The notes below the pieces were generated by a model. It did not search any database, had not been told where the DNA came from, and saw only the letters and a program-made list of their open reading frames with translations. A program made the position numbers and the translations under genes. Positions 1 to 6,290 of a stretch of 9,055 bases of DNA are shown in pieces. Location: contig JAYVRW010000012.1 in NCBI GenBank assembly GCA_043775925.1, positions 1-9,055 on the forward strand. The letters are read 5' to 3'. Position 1 is the stretch's first letter, and every line of letters starts with the position of its first letter. This DNA is from JAFDVL01 sp043775925 (lineage in GTDB: Bacteria; Acidobacteriota; Blastocatellia; RBC074).

Positions 1-43
1 GCGTGACCTTTCGTCAACCTATGCAAACGATTGACCTGACTGA

Positions 44-280
44 TTTTGCGGCAGCACCTTATTTCCTTTAATCTCTATTCTAGTTAGCTTCTTCCCGCAC
101 GTGACGCAGTATATCAAGCAATCTGACGAAGAATGGTTGCAGCGTGAGTTCAATGATTTGTCTGATGTTGTGAAGATAAATTCGCTGGTGTGTGAATTAC
201 CACTGAGTGAAATTTATCAGGGAATTGCTTTTGTAAAACCTGATAATACGTTGCGGACTACACTACGTCCGATTGAATGA
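44..280 (+). CDS. Unrecognised 3' coding fragment, possibly frameshifted
   Basis: This frame is open from 44 to a TGA at 278-280 and reads as protein-like sequence for its last 60 codons (…TQYIKQSDEEWLQREF… ending …TTLRPIE). The first possible start in it is GTG at 101, which has no ribosome binding site. Just upstream, another frame (3-71) is also protein-like (…TIDLTDFAAAPYFL) and ends at TAA 69-71. The two pieces could be one gene broken by a frameshift around 60-70, or the end of one gene followed by a tiny one. I do not recognise the product. It is followed by a hairpin doublet and then by the convergent aidB gene. Partial at the left edge. Confidence 0.35.
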   Translation, partial: FCGSTLFPLISILVSFFPHVTQYIKQSDEEWLQREFNDLSDVVKINSLVCELPLSEIYQGIAFVKPDNTLRTTLRPIE

Positions 281-308
281 AGGCTCACAGTGATATAACG
301 CGGAGCGG

Positions 309-430
309 ACTGGAGCGCGAGCGTCCCCGCTTGCAAACGTCGCGGGAGCGGCGTGAAAGTTTGGGGCAGAAAAGATTTTCAGAACAAGCATGGCGCTACC
401 TTGGAGCAAGCGGGACGCTTGCGCTCCAGT
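309..430. repeat. Inverted pair of hairpin repeats (REPIN-like)
   Basis: The arms at 309-334 and 406-430 are inverted copies of about 25 nt, differing by one substitution and one extra C (outer edge ACTGGAGCGC / GCGCTCCAGT). The right arm is itself a hairpin, GCAAGCG-GGA-CGCTTGC (406-422); the left arm gives the same hairpin with one imperfect pair. The spacer is 71 nt. The element lies between two converging coding regions (ends at 280 and 458), so its transcript could fold in either direction and act as a two-way terminator, although no T-run follows. No gene is seen in 281-457. Confidence 0.75.
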
Positions 431-457
431 CGGTCGCCTTCCGCGTGTTTCTGTAGT

Positions 458-2101
458 TTATTTCAAAATCGGAAGCGCACGATTAATAATCGTAGTTGTC
501 TCAATTCCCGCAGGTAAAGTTCCCAAAACACTTCGTTGATTTCCACCGAGCCGTGAAGCGCAGAAGGCATCCGTCACCGCGCTGTTTCCATGCTCAAGTA
601 AAATCGTAGCTTGCAGTGCAATGCCTAAATCCTCGACCAATCTTCGCGCTCGAAACTCAATTTGATTTTCGTCAGCAAATTCGCGTTCAATATTCGCTAC
701 AAAATTATCGTAGCGGTTGTCAGTGCCTTTCGCTTTTCTCAACTCGTGATACAAGGCTTCGACGGTTTCAGGTTCTTTCCGCATCGCGCGTAAAACATCC
801 AGACATTGTACGTTGCCAGAACCTTCCCAAATTGAATTGAGCGGCGCATCACGGTACAGCCGCGCCAGTGGAGCTTCCTCGACATAGCCATTGCCACCCA
901 GGCATTCCAGGGCTTCGGCGACGACCACGACTGCGCGTTTGGTGATCCAGAATTTTCCAATGGCCGTGGCGATGCGGCTGAAATATTTTTCCATTTCATT
1001 ATTTTTGGATTCATCAAAACTACGCGCCAGTCGAAACGTCAAAGCGGTTGCGGCTTCGGCTTCGAGGCACAAATCCGCCAGCACATTTTTCATCAACGGT
1101 TGATTGATGAGACGTTCACCAAAAGCATAGCGATAGTTGGCATGATGTGTCGCTTCGGAGACAGCGCGGCGCATCGAAGCCGAAGAGCCAATCGCGCAAT
1201 CCAATCTGGTGTGCCGCACCATCTCGATAATGTTGGCGACACCGCGCCCTTCTTCGCCGATGAGCTGCGCGAAGGCTCCGTGAAATTCGACTTCGCTGGA
1301 GGCGTTCGATTTATTGCCGAGTTTGTCTTTGAGCCGTTGGATGTGAAAAGCATTGCGCGTCCCATCAGGTTTCCAGCGCGGCATTAAAAAACACGACAAA
1401 CCTTTATCCGTTTGCGCCAGCACTAAAAACGCATCGCACATTGGAGCTGAGCAAAACCATTTATGTCCGTTGATTTCGTAGGCTTCACTAGGACCGCGTT
1501 TGCTGATGGCTGTTGCTCGTGTAGTGTTGGGGCGGACATCGCTGCCGCCCTGCCGTTCGGTCATCGCCATGCCAAGCAATGCGCCACGTTTTTCAGACGC
1601 TGGAACAAAACGTGAATCGTAATCGTTCGACAACGCACGCGGTTCCCACTCCGCCGCAATTTCCGGTTGAATCCGCAACGTCGGGATTGCGGAATACGTC
1701 ATCGAAATTGGACAGCCGTGACCTTCATCAATTTGATGGCGCAGGAAAGTTAAAGCCGCTCGCGCTACGTGTCCGCCGGATTTTTCAGATGTCCACGCGA
1801 GCGAATGATTTTGATTTTCGACTGCAATCTTCATCAATTCGTGATAGGTGGGATGAAATTCTACTTCGTCAATGCGATTGCCAAAGCGGTCATGCGTATG
1901 CAATTCAGGCGTGAAACGATTCGCCAGTTCGCCAAGTTTGATTGTCTCTCCCCGCCCCAATAATGCGCCGAATTCGTGAGCATTCTCGGAAACCCAGCCT
2001 GCGCCTTCGCGGTTTATGGCTTCGCGCAGCGGCGTGTCAAATTCAAATAAATTGTAATTTACCAGCGCTGGTGGTTGATTCAAAACTTCGTCAGTTTTCA
2101 T
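458..2101 (-). CDS. aidB: AidB-family acyl-CoA dehydrogenase
   Basis: The 547-residue product aligns along its whole length with E. coli AidB (541 aa), a flavoprotein of the acyl-CoA dehydrogenase superfamily induced in the adaptive response to alkylation. Its physiological substrate is uncertain, and DNA binding and protection from alkylating agents have been reported. Shared blocks include NREGAGW (30-36), MTERQGGSDVRPNTTRA (180-196, FAD/acyl site), GHKWF (212-216), RLKDKLGN.SNAS.EVEF (256-273), LGGNGY (401-406) and LNSIWEGSGN (421-430). The start at 2101 is chosen because MKTDEVLNQP… lines up with the AidB N-terminus; the frame stays open upstream, but that part only translates an intergenic repeat. 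No Shine-Dalgarno is visible: a hairpin ends 8 nt before the ATG. It lies 101 bp downstream of the molybdopterin oxidoreductase on the same strand and may be co-transcribed with it. Stop is TAA. Confidence 0.93.
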   Translation of the reverse strand: MKTDEVLNQPPALVNYNLFEFDTPLREAINREGAGWVSENAHEFGALLGRGETIKLGELANRFTPELHTHDRFGNRIDEVEFHPTYHELMKIAVENQNHSLAWTSEKSGGHVARAALTFLRHQIDEGHGCPISMTYSAIPTLRIQPEIAAEWEPRALSNDYDSRFVPASEKRGALLGMAMTERQGGSDVRPNTTRATAISKRGPSEAYEINGHKWFCSAPMCDAFLVLAQTDKGLSCFLMPRWKPDGTRNAFHIQRLKDKLGNKSNASSEVEFHGAFAQLIGEEGRGVANIIEMVRHTRLDCAIGSSASMRRAVSEATHHANYRYAFGERLINQPLMKNVLADLCLEAEAATALTFRLARSFDESKNNEMEKYFSRIATAIGKFWITKRAVVVVAEALECLGGNGYVEEAPLARLYRDAPLNSIWEGSGNVQCLDVLRAMRKEPETVEALYHELRKAKGTDNRYDNFVANIEREFADENQIEFRARRLVEDLGIALQATILLEHGNSAVTDAFCASRLGGNQRSVLGTLPAGIETTTIINRALPILK

Positions 2102-2103
2102 AA

Positions 2104-2207
2104 CGTATAGCGGGCTGCCAGCCCGCGTTCGAGGCGTCTGGCGCGAGGTCATTCGGGAAAATTGAGAATTCAAAATTTCAGCTTGCGGGCTGGCAGCCCG
2201 CGCTACG
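2104..2207. repeat. Inverted pair of GC-rich hairpin repeats (REPIN-like)
   Basis: The left copy (2110-2126) is GCGGGCTGCCAGCCCGC and the right copy (2185-2201) is GCGGGCTGGCAGCCCGC. Each is a 7-bp stem with a 3-nt loop, and they are inverted copies of each other. The match extends outward to CGTATA… on the left (from 2104) and …GCTACG on the right (to 2207). The spacer is about 58 nt. The right copy overlaps the stop codon of the oxidoreductase (CTA at 2203-2205 is its TAG), and the left copy ends 8 nt before the aidB start. Confidence 0.85.
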
Positions 2208-4473
2208 AAATCACCGCCGACACTCGCACAGCAACGTGCTTGTGCCACGGAGTTCCCGCGACCGGATCGCAATCTTCAACGGCGGTCAATTCGTTGATCG
2301 TCGCCCCGGATAATCGCCGTTTGCCGTCAGAATTCGGATGCTCCATCCCGTAACCGTGCGGCAAAGTGACGACGCCGCGACGAATGGAATCGTTGAGTTC
2401 GACTCGTGTCACGACTGCGCCGCGCTTTGATTCACAACGCGCCAAGCTTCCATCGCTTAGCCCCAGCGCCGCCGCATCTTCAGGGTGAATTCTCAGCGCA
2501 CCATCAGGATCGTCCCTACGCCACGCGGGATCACGGTAGATTGTATTCGCATTATACGAACGTCGCTCGCCAGCCATTAAAACGTAAGGGAAATCATTCG
2601 CATTGTTTTCAACTGTTGGTTTCAATTCACGCAAAGCCGCGAGCATTTCCGGGATTTCCAGATGAATCAAGCCATCTTTGTGACGAATGAAATTCCACGT
2701 TTCGTCGTACTCGCTCACGCTGAAAATAATGCCGGAATTTTCAGTGATGATCGCATCAAATAATGCTTCACCGAGCGCGAAGCCTTCGCCGACATGTCCG
2801 GCACGACGCACGGCGTCAGGTTGTTTCGCGGCGAATTGATGCGCCGTCGCCCATAAATACGCGGCAGCCGCAGCACCATTCGGCAAAGTTGTCCCCAACG
2901 TTTCGTATAAAATGATCGCCGAAAAATCTGCCAATTCGGGTTGCGACTTCATCAGCTTTTGGAACGCTCCTGCAAATATCAGGCGTCCCTGCTGCGCCGC
3001 TGCTGTCAGTTCATCAAAATCAACTGACAACGCTCCCATCGCACGAATCAGCCGCGTATACATTTCCGGCTCGCTTAATGTTCCTGGCAGCGGATCAAAC
3101 AACGGCTGGCGTAAATGAAATCCATTGATCGGAAATTCTCCATTGAAAAATGTCGCTTCCCATTTTTCGTATTGCGACGAAGCGGGCAAAACATAATGCG
3201 CCATTCGCGCCGTTTCGGTCATCGCGACATCAATGACGACCAGCAAATCCAGCTTGGAAAAGGCTTCACGATAAGCGTTGGTATCTGGCATCGTGACCAT
3301 CGGATTCGCGCTGTCTACCAGCAATCCGCGTGTCCGTTGCGGATGCTCGTTGACAATTTCGGCAGGCAAAATATTTGGCGGCAGTAAGTTTGTAATGAAC
3401 GGAAAGCCAGTCACGGCGGAACGTTTTTGCTGTTCGCCTTCTGCCGAATGCCCCATCAGCGGAACGAGCGAAGTATGAAAAGAATTCGCGCCAGGCTTGC
3501 CGAAATTTCCAGTGACTAAATACAATAACGCCCGTAAATATTGGTTGAGCGTACTATTGAGCGTATGTTCGAGGCCGAGGTCAGTGCGTACCGCGCAGGT
3601 CTTTGCATTCGTAATCCAGTTCGCTGTGAGTTCAATATCAGCCAAAGAAATCCCCGTGCGCTCGGCATACTCTTCAACCGGAACATCAAGCAACGCATTT
3701 CGCACGGCTTCAAAACCAATCGTTCGTTGAGCTAAAAATTCCTGATCTTCTTCGCCTTCGCGCACAATCACCGCGAGGATTGCCGCCAGCAAAAACGCAT
3801 CCGTTCCCGGCTTCACTTGCAGATACAAATCCGCCATCTCCGCCGTCTCTGTGCGGCGCGGGTCAATCACGATCATTTTGCGATTCGGGTCTTTGTGAAT
3901 TTCTTTGAGGACGACACGCGCATTGCGAATGCCGTGCGATTGCCAGGGATTGGTGCCGATGAAAACTACGACTTCGGCGTTCTCTACATCTTCCGTTGGG
4001 TGACAATTCTGGCGTCCGTATAAACGACCATCCACCCAGAATCCGCCCGTCTTTTCCTGCGCCAGGGCGCTGTAATAATTGCGTGTACCCATCGCGGTAC
4101 GCATCGCTTTTCCGTATGGCCCGGCGAGGTGATTGCCCTGACCGCCGCCGCCAAAATACGCCAGACTTTCACCGCCAAACGTGTCGCGCAATTCGACCAG
4201 CTTCGCGGCAATTTCAGTAATCGCGGTGTCCCATGAAATTTCTTCAAATGTTCCATCGGTGCGGCGACGCAACGGAGAAGTTAGCCGGTCAGAATGATTC
4301 TGGTAAAAGTTCAGCCGCTGGGCTTTCTGGCATAAATAACCGTGCGAAAGAGGATGCTTTTTGTCCCCGCGAACGCGCGTCATTTGACCTCCGTTGACTT
4401 CGACTTCGATGCCGCAATTGAGACTGCACAGAATGCAGGCGGTTGGTTGCCATTGGTTGAGTTTATTATCCAT
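2203..4473 (-). CDS. Molybdopterin-dependent oxidoreductase (formate dehydrogenase-like)
   Basis: The 756-residue product has the layout of the DMSO reductase superfamily. An N-terminal [4Fe-4S] motif is formed by C13, C16, C20 and C48 (C-x2-C-x3-C…C). Molybdopterin-binding signatures follow: FGGGGQGN (107-114), FIGTNPWQSHG (171-181) and VIDPRRTETAEMAD (202-215). A C-terminal molybdopterin-dinucleotide-binding domain covers roughly residues 625-756 (VLMAGERRSYNANT…, TLPHGYG). There is no twin-arginine signal peptide, so it is probably cytoplasmic. By gapless comparison with E. coli FdhF, the position of Sec140 falls on Q139 (ALAQEKTG), so no Cys or Sec metal ligand is apparent and the substrate cannot be assigned. 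Small electron-transfer partner subunits are absent from the window. The ATG at 4473 sits just before the Cys motif, as usual for the family; the SD is weak. The stop codon lies inside a repeat. Upstream on the - strand there is a TTGACA (4536-4541) with only a poor -10. Confidence 0.9.
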   Translation of the reverse strand: MDNKLNQWQPTACILCSLNCGIEVEVNGGQMTRVRGDKKHPLSHGYLCQKAQRLNFYQNHSDRLTSPLRRRTDGTFEEISWDTAITEIAAKLVELRDTFGGESLAYFGGGGQGNHLAGPYGKAMRTAMGTRNYYSALAQEKTGGFWVDGRLYGRQNCHPTEDVENAEVVVFIGTNPWQSHGIRNARVVLKEIHKDPNRKMIVIDPRRTETAEMADLYLQVKPGTDAFLLAAILAVIVREGEEDQEFLAQRTIGFEAVRNALLDVPVEEYAERTGISLADIELTANWITNAKTCAVRTDLGLEHTLNSTLNQYLRALLYLVTGNFGKPGANSFHTSLVPLMGHSAEGEQQKRSAVTGFPFITNLLPPNILPAEIVNEHPQRTRGLLVDSANPMVTMPDTNAYREAFSKLDLLVVIDVAMTETARMAHYVLPASSQYEKWEATFFNGEFPINGFHLRQPLFDPLPGTLSEPEMYTRLIRAMGALSVDFDELTAAAQQGRLIFAGAFQKLMKSQPELADFSAIILYETLGTTLPNGAAAAAYLWATAHQFAAKQPDAVRRAGHVGEGFALGEALFDAIITENSGIIFSVSEYDETWNFIRHKDGLIHLEIPEMLAALRELKPTVENNANDFPYVLMAGERRSYNANTIYRDPAWRRDDPDGALRIHPEDAAALGLSDGSLARCESKRGAVVTRVELNDSIRRGVVTLPHGYGMEHPNSDGKRRLSGATINELTAVEDCDPVAGTPWHKHVAVRVSAVIS

Positions 4474-4608
4474 AAATTTTACCGGCGCTGGTTAATGTTG
4501 CTTGTTGACCTTACTTTCCCAAAGTCCAGAACAACTGTCAATTCAAGTTGTAGCGCAAACTCTCCGACATTAGTTTTTATACACGTGGTGGTTTTTAGCT
4601 CTGAAAGA

Positions 4609-4758
4609 GCGAAATTCAATAGCCCAGCGCAACGCGCTGGGAAAAGGTGACTCCATCATAAGCCCTGCAAGGGTGAAATAATAATTATGACGCCCATTCA
4701 GGGCTTACATTTTACTCCGATTCAGCCCAGCGCGTTGCGCTGGGCTATTGAATTTCGC
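4609..4758. repeat. 150-bp element with perfect 33-bp terminal inverted repeats
   Basis: The arms 4609-4641 and 4726-4758 are exact reverse complements over 33 nt. Each arm begins or ends with GCGAAATTCAATAGCCC and contains its own palindrome, CCCAGCGCAACGCGCTGGG. Nested inside is a second inverted pair, TAAGCCCTG (4659-4667) and CAGGGCTTA (4699-4707), which extends imperfectly inward. The whole element could form one long cruciform or RNA hairpin. It has no coding capacity. The outline fits a MITE-like or REP-derived element; no clear target-site duplication was found. Confidence 0.85.
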
Positions 4759-4793
4759 CACTTTGTGACTTGACCGATCAACACCGAACTTGT

Positions 4794-4907
4794 GTAGAAA
4801 CGGATGTTTTCCAGTTTGCCTATCGTGCGTGGTAAACTTCACACATTGCCGTTACTGCTGGCAAGATCGTCCGTATTACACAATGCAAACTGGAAAGTTT
4901 GCGCTAC
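4794..4907. repeat. Hairpin doublet upstream of the selenoprotein gene
   Basis: TTTCCAGTTTGC at 4808-4819 is the exact reverse complement of GCAAACTGGAAA at 4885-4896. The right copy is a complete hairpin, GCAAACT-GGAA-AGTTTGC (4885-4902), followed by GCTAC (to 4907). The left copy begins with GTAG (4794) but its inner half has diverged. The spacer is about 65 nt. The doublet ends 8 nt before the ribosome binding site of the downstream gene, so it is probably part of the leader transcript or lies next to the promoter. Confidence 0.65.
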
Positions 4908-4914
4908 TTTTTCT

Positions 4915-4919
4915 GAGGA
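4915..4919 (+). promoter_or_regulatory. Ribosome binding site deciding the start at 4927
   Basis: GAGGA lies 7 nt before the ATG at 4927-4929. It supports this start over the in-frame ATG at 4804, and the protein from 4927 opens with a clean signal peptide. Confidence 0.75.
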
Positions 4920-4926
4920 TTTCAAA

Positions 4927-6084
4927 ATGAAAGATCGAATGTATGCCTTGCTGATTGGGTTAAGCTTCACCCTCAGCTTGCAGGCTGCGGAAACAAAACG
5001 CGCTGTCGTGGTCTACGATGACAAAGCGACGGAGGTGAAAGCTTCACTCGCCCCCACCAACAAGCCTGAAGATTTATGGATTAGTCTGGCGGATTTGAAA
5101 GCGTCCACCGGCTTTGAAAATAAGCCACAGGGCGTGTGTCGAGCCGAGCAATGTTTTCCACTTCCCAAAAAACGACGAGCAGAATTTCTGAAGCCTGAAG
5201 GCAAAACTTCGTGGTTCAATCTGACGGAGTTTGCGCGTTTAGTGAAACAGCCCGTTGCTCGTGATGCTGCGCTTTCGACGTGGTATTTCGGACTGCGTTC
5301 TGAAGTGCAAAATACCTTCACGGCAAATTTCATGGCGCCGGAATTTACCTTGCCGGACAAAGACGGTAAGCTGCATTCACTGAAAGATTATCGCGGCAAA
5401 AAAGTATTAATTGTCACGTGGGCTTCGTGGTGAGGATGCCGTGGAGATCTGTCAGGATGGCAGAAACATTACGCCGCATTAAAAGATCAGAATTTTGAAA
5501 TCATCTCAGTAGCGCAGGATACCGGAGGCGTCAAAGACGCCGGAAAATGGATCGAAGCAGGAAAAACGGAATACACCGTCTTGATTGATAAAGAACATTT
5601 AGTCACCAAACTTTATAACATGGTGAATGTCCCGACAGCCGTTTGGATCAATGAAAAAGGGCGTATCGTGCGTCCTAACGAAGTCGGCTATTCCAGTAAC
5701 GCTGGCATTAGCATCACGAAAGTTGACACGACAAACTACATCAACGGGCTTTATGATTGGGTTAAGCTCGGGGAGAAAAGCGTGTTCGCCATGTCCGAAA
5801 CAGAATTGCGCGAACGCCTGACGCCGCAAAATCCTGATTGGGCGATGGCAGCGGCGGAGTTCAGCTTGGCGCAATATTTATATCAGGCAGGGAAGGGGCA
5901 GGAAGCAATTCCGCACTACAAGGAAGCCCAACGGTTGAACCCTGAAAACTGGAATTTCAAACGTCAGGCGTGGATGCTTTCGAGCGCGGATAAGGAATAC
6001 GGTACAAGTTTTAGCAAAGAAGTGCAGAAGCTGAATGGGAAGCCGTATTATGTGCCGCTGAAGTTGCCGGAGATTAAAAAATAG
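4927..6084 (+). CDS. Exported TlpA-like redoxin, probable selenoprotein with TPR tail
   Basis: Read through the TGA at 5431-5433, this is one 385-residue protein. Residues 1-21 are a signal peptide (KDR, a hydrophobic core, then LSLQA-A), so it acts in the periplasm or on the outside of the cell. Residues 22-130 form an N-terminal domain with a cysteine pair, C71 and C76. Residues 135-255 are a thioredoxin-like AhpC/TSA-type domain: APEFTLPDKDGKLHSL, then LIVTWASW-U169-G-C171-R, then cis-Pro P236 in VNVPTAVWI. Residues 306-341 look like a TPR motif (SLAQYLYQAGKGQEAIPHYK…LNP). TlpA/ResA relatives reduce or exchange disulfides, and here the first active-site cysteine would be selenocysteine. 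Support for decoding: the TGA is in frame, falls on the catalytic residue, is followed by 216 open codons that complete the fold, and has a SECIS-like hairpin behind it. The alternative is a nonsense mutation or sequencing error in a Cys codon. The real stop is TAG 6082-6084. Partner and substrate are unknown. Confidence 0.85.
5431..5462 (+). promoter_or_regulatory. Sec UGA codon with candidate bacterial SECIS hairpin
   Basis: TGA at 5431-5433 is followed by a foldable segment. The lower stem is 5437-5442 (TGCCGT) with 5457-5462 (ATGGCA), 6 pairs including one G-U. The upper stem is 5448-5450 with 5454-5456 (T-G, C-G, T-A), with a 3-nt apical loop G5451-T-C and an unpaired stretch GGAGA on the 5' side. 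The loop G lies 17 nt after the UGA. Known bacterial SECIS elements lie immediately 3' of the UGA inside the coding sequence and present a G (and U) in a small apical loop to SelB, which fits. The upper stem is short, so the fold is a hand-drawn candidate. Confidence 0.6.
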
Positions 6085-6091
6085 TGCATCA

Positions 6092-6146
6092 CGTAGATGG
6101 CTTGAGGTGTAATTTTTTAAGCAAGTTGTGCCCTGAGCCATCTACG
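6092..6146. repeat. Short inverted repeat after the selenoprotein gene
   Basis: CGTAGATGGCT (6092-6102) and AGCCATCTACG (6136-6146) are perfect 11-bp inverted copies with a 33-nt spacer, starting 8 nt after the stop codon. The CGTAG…CTACG edges match those of the other intergenic doublets. It could terminate the upstream transcript, but no T-run follows it on the + strand. The rest of the gap up to 6290 holds no gene; TGACGTGTGTCA (6191-6202) is a small palindrome of unknown meaning. Confidence 0.65.
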
Positions 6147-6290
6147 AAAAACCAGCAGTACCGCGCTTGGCCCTGCGTTTTACTTTGTTCTGACGTGTGT
6201 CAAGGTTGTCATACTTCATTACCTCAATTCCCCTATAAACATAGAGTACATAATTCCGATGTAAAAATTGGATTAGTCGTACAATTCATA

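Larger units (their letters stand above)
4474..4926. other. Gene-free intergenic region rich in palindromes
   Basis: This 453-bp stretch separates two divergently transcribed genes and must hold both of their promoters. I see no convincing gene in it. It contains a TTGACA on the - strand (4536-4541), a possible half repeat (4550-4565, GTAGCGCAAACTCTCC), the 150-bp inverted-repeat element (4609-4758), a hairpin doublet (4794-4907) and the ribosome binding site of the selenoprotein gene (4915-4919). The frame of the downstream gene stays open back to an ATG at 4804, but that part reads through the hairpin doublet and does not resemble protein. Confidence 0.7.

Noticed and set aside
2102..2272. 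N-terminal extension of aidB to 2272
   Set aside because: It translates the repeat doublet and part of the oxidoreductase gene; AidB homologues begin near the ATG at 2101.
2203..4473. Selenocysteine in the formate-dehydrogenase-like gene
   Set aside because: No in-frame TGA is present and the aligned ligand position is glutamine.
4804..5433. Separate gene ending at the TGA, starting at ATG 4804
   Set aside because: The part before 4927 translates a hairpin repeat; the RBS and signal peptide support 4927, and the protein would stop in the middle of the thioredoxin active site.
5581..6084. Separate gene starting with TTG at 5581
   Set aside because: There is no ribosome binding site and it would begin inside a redoxin domain. 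The same frame is open back to the TGA and continues the upstream protein.
309..6146. CRISPR array
   Set aside because: The repeats are inverted pairs with differing sequences in separate gaps, not direct repeats with regular spacers.
6206..6239. Promoter TTGTCA…TATAAA upstream of prmC
   Set aside because: The spacing is 22 nt, too long for a sigma-70 type promoter.
6084..6290. N-terminal extension of prmC beginning at GTG 6084
   Set aside because: It translates an inverted repeat and non-protein-like sequence; known PrmC proteins begin at the equivalent of 6291.
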